Shown here piece by piece: positions 42,703 to 52,040 of a stretch of 64,000 nucleotides of DNA. Source of the DNA: Myxococcus eversor (GTDB lineage Bacteria; Myxococcota; Myxococcia; Myxococcales; Myxococcaceae); contig NZ_JAAIXY010000015.1 of assembly GCF_010894455.1 (NCBI RefSeq), forward strand, positions 228,009 to 292,008, read 5' to 3'. The notes under the pieces were generated by a model that worked only from the letters and a program-made list of their open reading frames with translations, was not told where the DNA came from and made no database searches. A program made the position numbers and the translations under genes. How positions within the stretch are numbered: position 1 is the first letter of the stretch; each line of letters starts with the position of its first letter.

Positions 42703-45060
42703 ATGTCTTCTCGACTGCTGCGGCTCGCGACCGGCGCGATGCTTCTCGGTAGCACCTTGGCCATCACCGCCTGCGAGGGCGACACCGGTCCCGCGGGCCC
42801 CGCCGGCTCCAATGGACAGGATGGCTCGGACGGTCAGCCCGGCACCCCTGGTAATGATGGTACCCCCGGCGAGGAAGGTGAACCCGGCCCCGCGGGCCCC
42901 GGTACCCAAGGACAGCCCGGCCCCGGCGCCGTGACGCGCGCGCCCGGCGTCGAGGCCGGCACGCCGCTGTCCTCCGTCATCGCGCTCACCTTCCGTGGAG
43001 ACCTGGGCACCGGCGCCACGAACCTCGCGGAGTACGTGAAGGTTCGCGTGAATCAGGTGGTCGCCGGCTCACTGCCGACGCCGATGGTCTTCCCCCTGTC
43101 TCCGGCCTCCACCGACTCCATTCGCACGGTGCCCGGCCTGTTCTCCTCCACGGTCATCAAGTGGATGGACCCCATCACCTTCAGCAAGACGGGCGCGCGC
43201 TTCGGCGCCAACGTGGACTACATCGCGTTCTTCGGTGACGGCTGGTCCGCCCAGGACAACGCGCCCCAGTTCCAGGGGAGCAGCGCCGCCGGCTGGATGT
43301 GGATCAACCACGAGTACATCTCCGGCACCAAGCCCCGCGTTGGCACCGCGCCCATCGGCCAGCACCTGGACTTCGCGCGCTTCCTGCGCAACAGCGGCGC
43401 CCTGTCCAACACCGTCACGGATGGCACCTCGTGGCAGGACGACGCCATCACCACCTACAACAAGGAATGGAAGAAGCAGGTCGGCGGCACCTGGATGCGC
43501 GTGGTGCAGGACCCCGCCACCGGCGAGTGGGCCGTGGACCGCACCGCGAGCAACCTGCGCTACGACGCCTCCAGCGCGACGCTCGCGAAGGTGGTCGGCG
43601 TGACGCTGTCCGGCGTGGACCGCGATGACTCCGGCGCCGACCTGCCCGCGGGCGTCGTCGCCGGCACCCACTCCAACTGCTCCGGCGGACAGACGCCGTG
43701 GGGCACCATCTTCACCGGTGAGGAGAACGTGCAGGGCGTCTACGGCGACCCGGAAGGCAGCCTGTGGACCGGGAAGAACGACTGGATTCCCAACGCGCCC
43801 GGCATGGCCGCCGGTGCTCCCCTCGCGCCGGACCTCACGGCTCCCGCGTCGGGCGACATGGTCAGCTCCGACGCGCGCTCGTCGCACCGGAAGGACGGCT
43901 ACGGCTTCCTCACCGAAATCGACCCGGGCCAGCCGGCCGACCTCTGGTACGGCAAGGACGCGTCCAAGCCCGGCGCGGGCCACCGAAAGCTGGGCATCAT
44001 GGGCCGCGCCCACTGGGAGAACGCGGCCTTCGTCGTCGACGCGAACTGGAAGCTGCTCGCGGGCCAGCCCATCGTCATCTACGGCGGCGATGACCGTCGC
44101 GGCGGTCGCATCTTCAAGTTCGTCTCCAGCCGTCCGTACACCGCGGGCATGACGAAGGCGGAGACTCGCGCGCTGCTGGACCAGGGCACGCTCTACGCCG
44201 CGCACTTCGCGGGCCTGGACAACAGCACCGGCGACACCCTGGTGGGCGGAGCGATTCCCACCGAGCAGGCGCCCGGACAGGGCCGCTGGGTGGCGCTGAG
44301 CCTGGACAGCGCGGACCTCGCGCCGAACGGCGAGGCCTTCGGACAGCCGACGATGACGGTGGGCACCGCGCTGCGCGATGCCAGCTACAACGCCATCGGC
44401 GGCTTCACCGACGACGACCAGATGCGCAAGCTGCTGTTCACCGCGGCGAACAAGGTCGGCGTCATGGAGCTCAACCGCCCCGAGGACCTCGAGTGGAACC
44501 CGAAGGACCCCAGCGGCACGCCGCTCCTGTACGTGGCCTTCACCGAGCACGGTGACCCCACGTCGCTGGACCAGCAGGGCCGCGTCGCCACCGCCACGCG
44601 GAACTCGGAGGGCATCTGGGTGACGAAGGCTCGCGCCGCCACCGACAACCGCGCGACGGACCGCGTCGGCTCCATCTTCGGCATTCGCGAGGCCAACACG
44701 GCGGCACCGGGCACCTCGCGCACGTTCACCTTCTTCCGCGTGTGGAAGGGCGAGACGGCGGCGACGAGCGTCACGCCCGAGTTCTCCGCGGCCAAGCCGG
44801 ACAACATCGCCATCGACCGTGACGGCGGCGTCTGGTTCGGCACCGACGGCAACTTCAGCGTCAACAAGGTGGCCGACGGCATCTACTACCTGAACCAGAA
44901 CCCGGCGCATCGGGAGAGCGCGTACTTCCGCAAGGCCTTCCGCGTGTTGTCCATGCCGAGCGACGCGGAGGCCACCGGCCCCGCGTTCAGCCCGGACATG
45001 AAGACCCTGTTCGTCAGCGTCCAGCACCCGGGCGAGGACAGCTACAGCGTCTGGCCGTAG
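42703..45060 (+). CDS. PhoX-like phosphatase lipoprotein with a collagen-like N-terminal segment
   Basis: The 785-residue precursor has a lipoprotein signal ending ITAC (Cys24). It then carries about 16 Gly-x-y triplets (GDTGPAGPAGSNGQDG and on, residues 26-73). The PhoX/DUF839 domain follows with NHEYIS near 205, WGTIFTGEEN near 330, KDGYGFLTEIDP near 400, and the C-terminal VTPEFSAAKPDNIAIDRDGGVWFGTDG. PhoX enzymes use a Ca/Fe cluster to remove phosphate from esters and are normally exported by Tat; here the leader has no twin Arg motif and is a lipoprotein type. GGAGG precedes ATG 42703. It is followed 30 bases later by the di-haem gene. Confidence 0.88.
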   Translation: MSSRLLRLATGAMLLGSTLAITACEGDTGPAGPAGSNGQDGSDGQPGTPGNDGTPGEEGEPGPAGPGTQGQPGPGAVTRAPGVEAGTPLSSVIALTFRGDLGTGATNLAEYVKVRVNQVVAGSLPTPMVFPLSPASTDSIRTVPGLFSSTVIKWMDPITFSKTGARFGANVDYIAFFGDGWSAQDNAPQFQGSSAAGWMWINHEYISGTKPRVGTAPIGQHLDFARFLRNSGALSNTVTDGTSWQDDAITTYNKEWKKQVGGTWMRVVQDPATGEWAVDRTASNLRYDASSATLAKVVGVTLSGVDRDDSGADLPAGVVAGTHSNCSGGQTPWGTIFTGEENVQGVYGDPEGSLWTGKNDWIPNAPGMAAGAPLAPDLTAPASGDMVSSDARSSHRKDGYGFLTEIDPGQPADLWYGKDASKPGAGHRKLGIMGRAHWENAAFVVDANWKLLAGQPIVIYGGDDRRGGRIFKFVSSRPYTAGMTKAETRALLDQGTLYAAHFAGLDNSTGDTLVGGAIPTEQAPGQGRWVALSLDSADLAPNGEAFGQPTMTVGTALRDASYNAIGGFTDDDQMRKLLFTAANKVGVMELNRPEDLEWNPKDPSGTPLLYVAFTEHGDPTSLDQQGRVATATRNSEGIWVTKARAATDNRATDRVGSIFGIREANTAAPGTSRTFTFFRVWKGETAATSVTPEFSAAKPDNIAIDRDGGVWFGTDGNFSVNKVADGIYYLNQNPAHRESAYFRKAFRVLSMPSDAEATGPAFSPDMKTLFVSVQHPGEDSYSVWP

Positions 45061-45090
45061 TCGCGCGCCCCTCCAGGAGAACGCCACCTC

Positions 45091-46758
45091 ATGTCCATCA
45101 TGTCGAAGGGAGGCGCCAGGGCCGTCCTCGCCCTGTGCCTCGCGCTGGGAAGTCTCTTTGCCTCCGCGGGAGTCGTGTGGCGACAGCGCGCCGCGCCGCG
45201 CGTCCCCGAGTCTCCCTTCGACCCGCTCGCGCAAGCCCTGGCGAGCGGGAGCACCGTGGCCAACCGCGAGGCTCCCATTCCGTCCATGTGCTACACGAAG
45301 ACGGAGGGCATCTCGAACCCCTGCTGGACGTGCCACACCGGCGGCGTCGGCTTCAACGTCATGGACGACGAGTCGCTGCAGGCCGACTACGCCTTCAGCG
45401 ACGTGGGTCTGCTGAACCAGTGGAGCAACCTCTTCGCGGACCGCACCGCCGCGCTGGCGGACATCTCCGATGACGAGGTGCTCGAGTACATCCGCGAGGA
45501 CAACTACGCCCCCCTGCGCGAGTCGTTGCTCCAGCGTCCCGGAGGTTTCAAGGGATGGGTGCCGGACCTGGACCTCGCGCGAGGCTTCGACGCGGAGGGC
45601 TTCGCGCTCGACGGAAGCGGCTGGCGCGCGGTCCGCTACAAGCCGTTCCTCGGCACCTTCTGGCCGACGAATGGAAACACGGACGACATCTTCATCCGGC
45701 TCCCCGAGGCGTTCCGACGCGACGCCGACGGAAGGCTCTCGCGGGATGTGTATCGGCTCAACCTCGCCATCCTCGAGGCGGCGATGACGGTGGACCCCGC
45801 GCTGCTGGAGGTGACGGGAGCGCGGCGACGGGTGGAGCCGGTGGACGAGCGCTCGGGCGGCGTGGACGTGAACGAGGACGGCGTGCTCACGGCGGGAGTC
45901 GAGGAGGTGCGCGGCCTGCCGAAGACGTACGCGGGAGGCGCCGCGAAGGTCGCCGTGCGCAGGGACTTCTACCCGCGCGGCGTCGAGTTCCTCCACACCG
46001 TGAGGTACGTGGACCCGGACGCGCCCACGTTGTTGTCGGCGCGCATGAAGGAGGTCCGCTACTCGCGCAAGGACGAGGAGTACACGGGCGAACAGGTGAT
46101 GGCCTTCTACGCGGCGGAGCAGGAGAAGAAGATGCGCAACCGGCTGCCCGCGTTTCCGGGCACGCCCGAGCTGGGGCTCATCAACGAGTTCGGCTGGCGC
46201 CTCCAGGGCTTCATCGAGGACGGGAAGGGCCGCCTGCGCGTGCAGACGCTGGAGGAACACGCGTTCTGCATGGGCTGTCACACCAACCTGGGCGTGACGG
46301 TGGACCAGACCTTCGGCTTCCCGCGCAAGGTGCCGGGCGGGGAAGGGTGGCGCCATCAAGACCTGCGCGGCATCCGCGATGTGCCGCAGGCGGGCCACGC
46401 GAAGCCGGAGGTGCTGACGTATTTCGAGCGAGTGAAGGGGGGCGACGAGTTCCGCGCGAACGAGGAGCTGCTCACGCGCTTCTTCCCGAGCGGCACGGTG
46501 GATGAGAAGTCCGTGCGTCGTGCCGCGATTGGAGGCGACAAGGACCTCGCGTGGCTGTTGACGCCGTCGCGTGAGCGCGCCGTGGCGCTGGGCCGCGCGT
46601 ACATGGTGCTGGTCCGCGAGCAGGGGTTCACGAAGGGCCGCGACACGCTGCTCGCGCCTCCGAGGAACGTGCTGCCGCGGGTGGAGAATGGCTCCACGGG
46701 ACTGGAGGACGCGGGCCTCATCTTCGAGGACGGTCGACTCCACCTCGCGTGGGAATGA
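45091..46758 (+). CDS. Exported protein with two c-type haem sites
   Basis: The 555-residue product has a signal peptide (about 1-27) and two CxxCH sites, CWTCH at 78-82 and CMGCH at 393-397, each followed by a polar stretch typical of c-type haem attachment. The intervening 300 residues have no family I recognise; they include an acidic calcium-loop-like stretch (DVNEDGVLTAGVEE near 257-270). A periplasmic or outer-surface electron-transfer or peroxidase-like role is possible. AGGAGA precedes ATG 45091, and the 30-base gap to the PhoX-like gene indicates an operon. The pairing of a metal phosphatase-fold lipoprotein with a haem protein is unusual. Confidence 0.8.
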   Translation: MSIMSKGGARAVLALCLALGSLFASAGVVWRQRAAPRVPESPFDPLAQALASGSTVANREAPIPSMCYTKTEGISNPCWTCHTGGVGFNVMDDESLQADYAFSDVGLLNQWSNLFADRTAALADISDDEVLEYIREDNYAPLRESLLQRPGGFKGWVPDLDLARGFDAEGFALDGSGWRAVRYKPFLGTFWPTNGNTDDIFIRLPEAFRRDADGRLSRDVYRLNLAILEAAMTVDPALLEVTGARRRVEPVDERSGGVDVNEDGVLTAGVEEVRGLPKTYAGGAAKVAVRRDFYPRGVEFLHTVRYVDPDAPTLLSARMKEVRYSRKDEEYTGEQVMAFYAAEQEKKMRNRLPAFPGTPELGLINEFGWRLQGFIEDGKGRLRVQTLEEHAFCMGCHTNLGVTVDQTFGFPRKVPGGEGWRHQDLRGIRDVPQAGHAKPEVLTYFERVKGGDEFRANEELLTRFFPSGTVDEKSVRRAAIGGDKDLAWLLTPSRERAVALGRAYMVLVREQGFTKGRDTLLAPPRNVLPRVENGSTGLEDAGLIFEDGRLHLAWE

Positions 46759-46765
46759 GGCGGGC

Positions 46766-47959
46766 CTACTTCGCCGAGTGGCGCTCCACGAACTCGCTGG
46801 CGCGCAGCATCAACTGCTTCATCGTCACGGTGCCCAGGAATTCGCCCTGGGCGTCCGTCACCACCACCGGGTCGTAGACGGCCTCCGGCGTACGCGCCAT
46901 CGCCAGCCCGACGAGCGCCGTCACCGCCATCTGGTCCTCGACCACCAGCGGGACCTCCCGCGTCCCTGCCCCCGACGCGAGGCTTCGGCGCGTCACCAGC
47001 GCCTTGGGCCGCGAACCGTCCAGCACCACCACGTGGTCCACCTGTGGCGCATCGCGGAAGAGGGTGTTCACCACCTCGGACGGCGCCGCCGCATCCACCG
47101 TGGCGCGGCGAATCACCAGTCCGCCCACCGTGCTGTCATCCGCGCGCTCACTCAAGAGCAGCGCACGCATCGCCTCGCGACGTCGCGTCTCGAACGCCTC
47201 CGTGGGACGGCCGGGCACCGGCGCGGGACGGGCCAGCAGATAGCCCTGCGCGTGACGGATGCCCAGCCGCAGCAGCACCGTCATCTCCTCCCACGTCTCC
47301 ACGCCCTCGGCGATGAGGATGGCATCCACGCTGGAGGAGAACGCCACCAACGACTTCACCAGGTGCTGCCGGTAGTCGTGCAGGTGGATGTCCCGCACCA
47401 ACGCCTGGTCCAACTTGATGAAGCGCGGCACGCAGTGCACCAACGTCACCAGCCCGGAGTGACCCGCGCCGAAGTCATCCAGCGCGAGCCCGAAGCCCAG
47501 CTCCGCGCACTCCCGCGTGAGTCGCTGGAGCAGCGCCCCGTCCTCGATGACCGCCTTCTCCGTCAGCTCCAGCACCAGATGACGAGGCCCCAGCCCGTGT
47601 CGCTCCAACAGCGCCAGCGTGGAGCCATCCCCGAAGCGCGGGTCGCTCAACACGTCCGGGCTCACGTTGAAGAAGAAGGGCGCGCGCCGCTGGTCCTCCG
47701 GCAACGTGGCGATGCGGCGCAGCGCTGACGTCCAGCACGCACGCTCCAACTCCCACGTGTAGCCGGACACCCGCGCGTGCAGGAACAGCTCGTTCGGAGA
47801 CTCGAGTGTTCCCTGTCCGCGCGAGAGCACCTCGTGCCCGATGACCTCGCCATCCCTCAAGTCAACGATCGGTTGGAAAGCGGAAGTCACCCCGGGCTCG
47901 GAGCCGTTCCACAACCAGAGGGGAATCAGACCGGGCTGTCGGACGAGGGGGTGGGTCAT
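46766..47959 (-). CDS. Cyclic-di-GMP phosphodiesterase: EAL domain fused to paired CBS-like domains
   Basis: The 397-residue cytoplasmic enzyme has an EAL domain (about 20-255). The catalytic set is complete: Glu43 in EVLSR (the EAL motif as EVL), Asn in FFFNVSP, Glu in ELTEKAVIE, the DDFGAG metal site, Lys in IKLDQ and Glu in AEGVET. A tandem CBS-like module follows (about 270-390), with DHVVVLDGSRPKALVTRRSL and DPVVVTDAQGEFLGTVTMKQLM. CBS pairs usually sense adenosyl nucleotides, so activity may be tied to energy state. It converges on the di-haem gene with 7 bases between stops. Confidence 0.93.
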   Translation of the reverse strand: MTHPLVRQPGLIPLWLWNGSEPGVTSAFQPIVDLRDGEVIGHEVLSRGQGTLESPNELFLHARVSGYTWELERACWTSALRRIATLPEDQRRAPFFFNVSPDVLSDPRFGDGSTLALLERHGLGPRHLVLELTEKAVIEDGALLQRLTRECAELGFGLALDDFGAGHSGLVTLVHCVPRFIKLDQALVRDIHLHDYRQHLVKSLVAFSSSVDAILIAEGVETWEEMTVLLRLGIRHAQGYLLARPAPVPGRPTEAFETRRREAMRALLLSERADDSTVGGLVIRRATVDAAAPSEVVNTLFRDAPQVDHVVVLDGSRPKALVTRRSLASGAGTREVPLVVEDQMAVTALVGLAMARTPEAVYDPVVVTDAQGEFLGTVTMKQLMLRASEFVERHSAK

Positions 47960-48093
47960 GACGGGGCAAATGTTACCTGACGCTACCCACGTCTACAGTT
48001 CATGCCTGCGCACTACCGCAACAACTCCTACTGAGCGTACGAGTGGACAGTCTCTCCACGGCTTGGTCGCCCCTGACATCCGGGGAATCCCGC

Positions 48094-49308
48094 TCATGGG
48101 ACACGAATTCGAGAAATCTCGCCCTCCGTGGAAGGCGACTCCTCAGGGGGTTGGACGGGCGCGATGGGCTCGGGGACCTGGGCCAGGGTCGCCTGGGTGG
48201 CCACCGCGTCCAGGCTCCGACCTTCTTCCCACTGCACCGATGACAGCGCGCGGAAGCGACGTGCGAGCGATGACAGCTCCGCGGCCTTGAGCTGAGCCTG
48301 CCCGCTGCGCAGCGACAGCAGCGCCACGCGCGCGCGCTCCAGCAGGGCGACTTCCGCGCGCAGCCTCGCGAGGATTCGCTCACGACGCAGCTTCAACTCG
48401 CCCAGCCGCTCGACCTCCTCCGCGAGAGAGGCCGCCGCCGCTTCCAGCTGCCGCCGTGCCACCGCATCCGTGGTGGCCTTCGCGCCACGCTCCAGCTCCT
48501 CGCGCTCGGCTTGAAGCTCGGCCTGTGCGCGCTCCTCGAGCTGCGCCTCCACACCGGCCCACTCGGAGGCCAGCTCCACCGCGTCACGGGTGATGCGCGC
48601 CAACGTGCGGGCCAGCTCCTCGCGCGCGGGCTCTCGCGGCAACAGCGCGAGCGACTGTCCACACTGGCGATACAGCGCGAGCGCGCGCTCGCACTGCGTC
48701 CGGAAGTCCCCGGCCAGTCGGGGAATCAGCTCCTCGGCGCGCGCCTCCACGGGGTCCGCCGTGAGGGCCAGGTGCGCGGCCACCGAGCTCAGTCCCACGA
48801 AGAGCCCAAGAATCGCGCCCGTCGCGCCCGCCGCGAGCAGCGCGGGCGTGGCCAGGTCCGCCAGCCGCGCGGAGAACACGCGGGCAATCTCCACGCCGCC
48901 CAGGGTGAGCCCCGCGCCCAGGAGCGCGCCGAGCCCCAGGTGCACGAGGGTGGGGCGAGCCTCCGCCACCTGTCCCTCCACGCCCTTCTCGCTCAGCCGC
49001 GCGCGCACCAGCAACGAGCCCGCCGCCGCCGCGCTGCACGCCACCGTCCACGCGGGCGCCATCCCCAGCGCATACGGCACCGCCGTCAGCACCACTCCCA
49101 GCCCCCCCAGGAGGATGCGGTCCCACCGGTCCCCCTGCGCACAGGCCAGCACCACCGCCGCGGGCACCAGCCAGGCCAGGGGAAGTGGCAGGCCGATTCT
49201 CGCGGTGATGAGCTGGAGCAGGCCCGCGCCGGCCCCCGCGGCGAGGGCACGCGTGACGGTGCGCTCAAAGGCTTCTCGGTGGTGCAACTGCAAAATGGTG
49301 GCGTTCAT
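48094..49308 (-). CDS. Membrane protein with a long coiled-coil C-terminus, unrecognised
   Basis: ATG 49308 begins a 404-residue protein; a longer reading would overlap the divergent oxidoreductase. Residues 20-190 hold about five to six hydrophobic segments (AAGAGAGLLQLITARIGL, LAWLVPAAVVLACAQ, ILLGGLGVVLTAVPYAL, LLAAGATGAILGLFVGLS). Residues 200-380 are a Glu/Arg/Ala-rich helix (QLEERAQAELQAEREELERGAK) that should form a cytoplasmic coiled coil. No enzyme motif is seen. A structural or scaffold role is possible. It diverges from the oxidoreductase gene with 72 bases between starts. Confidence 0.78.
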   Translation of the reverse strand: MNATILQLHHREAFERTVTRALAAGAGAGLLQLITARIGLPLPLAWLVPAAVVLACAQGDRWDRILLGGLGVVLTAVPYALGMAPAWTVACSAAAAGSLLVRARLSEKGVEGQVAEARPTLVHLGLGALLGAGLTLGGVEIARVFSARLADLATPALLAAGATGAILGLFVGLSSVAAHLALTADPVEARAEELIPRLAGDFRTQCERALALYRQCGQSLALLPREPAREELARTLARITRDAVELASEWAGVEAQLEERAQAELQAEREELERGAKATTDAVARRQLEAAAASLAEEVERLGELKLRRERILARLRAEVALLERARVALLSLRSGQAQLKAAELSSLARRFRALSSVQWEEGRSLDAVATQATLAQVPEPIAPVQPPEESPSTEGEISRIRVP

Positions 49309-49380
49309 CGACGCTCCGAACCCGGAGGGAGGCCAAGGGGCTCCCCCTTTCACGCGCGGCCGAATTAAAAGGTCTGCCGG

Positions 49381-50409
49381 ATGAAAGCCCCCCCTGTCCC
49401 CGTGGTGATGCGAGCGCTGGTCCTCAAGGCCTATGACGGGCGGCCGGAGTCCCTCCAGGTGGAGCGCCGCGCCGTGCCCCGGCCCACCACGAAGCAGGTG
49501 CTGGTGCGGATGGCGGCGTCGCCCATCAACCCGGCGGACCTCCAGTTCGTACGGGGCCAGTACGGGCTGCGCAACGAGCTGCCGACGGTGCCGGGCTTCG
49601 AGGGCAGCGGCACGGTGGTGGCCGCGGGCGGTCTGGCCGGGCAGCTCCTGGTGGGGCGCCGCGTGGCGTGTGTCGCGCCCGTGGGTGGAGACGGCCTGTG
49701 GGCCGAGTACGCGGTGGTGCCGCTCCAGCAGTGCATCCCCCTGCGCGCCCACATCACCTTCGAACAGGGCGCCAGCCTCTTCGTCAATCCCTTCACCGCG
49801 TGGGTGCTGATGGAGCGCGCCAAGGAAGGCGAGCACGCGGCGCTGGCGCAGACGGGCGCGGCGAGCAGCGTGGGGCGGATGCTGGGTGCGCTCGCGCGAC
49901 GGCGGGGCGTGCCCATGGTGCACGTGGTGCGGCGCGCGGAGCAGGTGGAGCTGTTGCGCGGGCTGGGCGCGGAGCACGTGTTGAGCAGCGACGAGCCGGA
50001 GTTCCAGGAGCGGCTGCGCCTCATGTGTCACCAGCTCAAGGTGTCGCTCGCCTTCGACGCGGTGGCGGGGCGGCTGACGGGCCAGTTGTTGAGCGCGCTG
50101 CCCGAGGGCGGACGCGTGACGGTGTATGGCGCGCTGTCGGAGCAGGAGTGCCGCTTCGACCCGGGCGACGTCATCTTCGGGCGCAAGACGGTGGACGGCT
50201 TCGCGCTCTCGGAGTGGGCGCGCCGGGGCTTTGGCCGCGAGCAGCTCAAGGCGCTGATGGGCGTGCCGTCGCTGGTGGGACGCGAGCTGGAGACGCCCGT
50301 GCGCGCGCGACTGCCGCTGGAGTCGGCGGGGGAGGCGGTGCGCATCGCCTCGGCGGACATGACGTCCGGCAAGGTGCTCTTCATGCCCGAGCAGGGGTCG
50401 ACGGTGTGA
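49381..50409 (+). CDS. MDR family zinc-independent NADPH:quinone-type oxidoreductase
   Basis: The 342-residue enzyme has the medium-chain dehydrogenase layout: MRALVLKAYDGRPESLQVE start, SPINPADLQFVRGQYG near 38-53, PTVPGFEGSGTVVA near 60-73, and a nucleotide-binding part with LAQTGAASSVGRMLGALAR near 157-175. The Gly-rich loop is degenerate compared with AxGGVG. The zinc ligands of alcohol dehydrogenases are absent, which favours the quinone oxidoreductase or enoyl-reductase subgroup. The substrate is unknown. The stop is 7 bases from the convergent ybaK gene. Confidence 0.85.
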   Translation: MKAPPVPVVMRALVLKAYDGRPESLQVERRAVPRPTTKQVLVRMAASPINPADLQFVRGQYGLRNELPTVPGFEGSGTVVAAGGLAGQLLVGRRVACVAPVGGDGLWAEYAVVPLQQCIPLRAHITFEQGASLFVNPFTAWVLMERAKEGEHAALAQTGAASSVGRMLGALARRRGVPMVHVVRRAEQVELLRGLGAEHVLSSDEPEFQERLRLMCHQLKVSLAFDAVAGRLTGQLLSALPEGGRVTVYGALSEQECRFDPGDVIFGRKTVDGFALSEWARRGFGREQLKALMGVPSLVGRELETPVRARLPLESAGEAVRIASADMTSGKVLFMPEQGSTV

Positions 50410-50416
50410 AGGCCGC

Positions 50417-50893
50417 TCAGGCCTTGTCGCGCGAGATGGGGCCGACCTTCGCCTTCGTCACCCGCAGGTAGTCGGACGGCGCCAGCACCAGCTGCGTGCC
50501 GCGCACGCCCGCTGAAACGGCCACCTCGTCGAACAGCTCCAGCGTCTCGTCGACGTAGACGGGATAGTCCTTCTTGCCGCCGATGGCCGTGCAGCCGCCG
50601 CGCACGTAGCCGGTGAGGGGCTGGAGCTCCTTGAGCGGCACGGTGTCCACCTTGCGGTCTCCGCTCAATCGCGCCAGCGCCTTGAGGTCCAGCTCCGCGT
50701 TGCCGGGCACCACCGCCATCAGCACGCCGGTGCGGTCGCCGCGCGCGACGAGCGTCTTGAAGACCTGCTCCGGAGGCATGCCCACCTTGGCGGCCACCGA
50801 CTCCGCGGAGAGGTCCTCCGGGTCCACCTCGTAGTCGCGCAGCGAGTACTTCACGCCCAACGAGTCGAGCAGCCGCGCGGCGTTCGTCTTCAT
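50417..50893 (-). CDS. ybaK: YbaK-type aminoacyl-tRNA deacylase (Cys-tRNA(Pro))
   Basis: The 158-residue free-standing editing enzyme removes Cys wrongly joined to tRNA-Pro. The YbaK/EbsC fold is clear: KTNAARLLDSLGVKYSLRDYE start, VFKTLVARGD with the essential Lys near 46, VVPGNAELDLKALARLSG, GYVRGGCTAIGGKK with the substrate-loop Gly-Gly, and GVRGTQLVLAPSDYL at the end. It is 4 bases past the purK stop on the same strand, so it is probably the last gene of purE-purK-ybaK. Confidence 0.93.
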   Translation of the reverse strand: MKTNAARLLDSLGVKYSLRDYEVDPEDLSAESVAAKVGMPPEQVFKTLVARGDRTGVLMAVVPGNAELDLKALARLSGDRKVDTVPLKELQPLTGYVRGGCTAIGGKKDYPVYVDETLELFDEVAVSAGVRGTQLVLAPSDYLRVTKAKVGPISRDKA

Positions 50894-50897
50894 GGCC

Positions 50898-52040
50898 TCA
50901 GACTCCGAGCACCGCGGCCGCCGCCTTCACTCGCGCGAGCGCGTCCTCGGGCGTGGTGCCCACCGCGGACAGGTGCCCCATCTTCCGGCCCTTGCGCGCG
51001 TCGCGCTTGCCGTACAGGTGCAGCCGCACGCCGGGCAGCGCCAACGCGTCCTCGAATCGGGGACCGCCTTCGCGCAGCCACAAGTCTCCCAGCAGGTTGA
51101 CGATGGCCGCCGGACGCACCACCTCCACCGAGCCCAGGGGCAGGTTGCACGCCGCGCGCACCGCCTGCTCGAACTGCGAGGTGAGGCAGGCGACTTCAGT
51201 CGAGTGGAAGCTGTTGTGCGGACGCGGCGCCAGCTCGTTCACCAGCACGGTGCCGTCGCGTAGCAGGAACAGCTCCAGCACCAGCAGGCCCTCCACTTGA
51301 AGCGCCTGGGTGATGTCGCGTGCCAGCTCCGTGGCGCGCTCGGCGACTCGGGCCGGCAGCGGGCCCGGCAGCAGCGACCACGCGAGGATGCGCTCCTCGT
51401 GGTGGTTGAAGGCGGGCGGATACACCGCCAGCTCTCCCTTCGGGCTGCGAGCGACGAGCACGGACAGCTCCGACTGGAGGTCCAGCGCGGCTTCCACCAC
51501 GACGGAGCGCTCACCCAGCTCGCGCCACGCGGCGGGGGCCTCGGCGGGCGTCTTCACCTCCACCTGACCGCGACCGTCGTAGCCGCCCTCGCTGGACTTC
51601 ACGAAGCACCGGCCTCCCAGCGCCTGGATGGCCTGGGCCAGCTCGTCCGCCGAGTGTGCCTCGCGCCACGGCCCCACGGGGAAGCCGCCCTTGGCGAGCC
51701 AGCCCTTCTGTCGACCGCGATGCTGGATGACATGCAGCACGGACGCGCCCGGACGCATGGGCGTGTGGCGGGCCACCGCCTCCAGCGTGGCCAGCGGCAC
51801 CTTCTCGATTTCGAGCGTCACGGTGTCGCAGCCCTTCGCCAGCTCCTCGGCGGCGGCGATGTCCGCGAAGGACGCGGTGAGGCAGCGGTCAACGACGTTG
51901 CGCGCGGGGCACGTCGCGTCCGGATCCAACGCCTGCACCTGGAAGCCGAGCGTGCGCGCGGACAGCGCCATCATCCGCCCGAGCTGCCCCCCGCCGAGGA
52001 TGCCAATCGTTCCCCCGGGGAGCACCACGCGAGGGCTCAT
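50898..52040 (-). CDS. purK: 5-(carboxyamino)imidazole ribonucleotide synthase PurK
   Basis: The 380-residue ATP-grasp enzyme uses ATP and bicarbonate to make N5-CAIR in purine synthesis. Family marks are GTIGILGGGQLGRMMALSA at the start (dinucleotide-type loop), KSSEGGYDGRGQ near 155-166, and NELAPRPHNSFHSTEVA near 265-281 with the ATP-metal Glu. The ATG at 52040 overlaps the purE stop by four bases. It works with PurE, which shifts the carboxylate. Confidence 0.96.
   Translation of the reverse strand: MSPRVVLPGGTIGILGGGQLGRMMALSARTLGFQVQALDPDATCPARNVVDRCLTASFADIAAAEELAKGCDTVTLEIEKVPLATLEAVARHTPMRPGASVLHVIQHRGRQKGWLAKGGFPVGPWREAHSADELAQAIQALGGRCFVKSSEGGYDGRGQVEVKTPAEAPAAWRELGERSVVVEAALDLQSELSVLVARSPKGELAVYPPAFNHHEERILAWSLLPGPLPARVAERATELARDITQALQVEGLLVLELFLLRDGTVLVNELAPRPHNSFHSTEVACLTSQFEQAVRAACNLPLGSVEVVRPAAIVNLLGDLWLREGGPRFEDALALPGVRLHLYGKRDARKGRKMGHLSAVGTTPEDALARVKAAAAVLGV

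Noticed and set aside
43069..46743. A 1224-codon open frame on the minus strand across the PhoX and di-haem genes
   Set aside because: It is antisense to two well-supported genes. Its His/Arg/Val-rich sequence is what the reverse of high-GC third codon positions gives; there is no domain or start signal.
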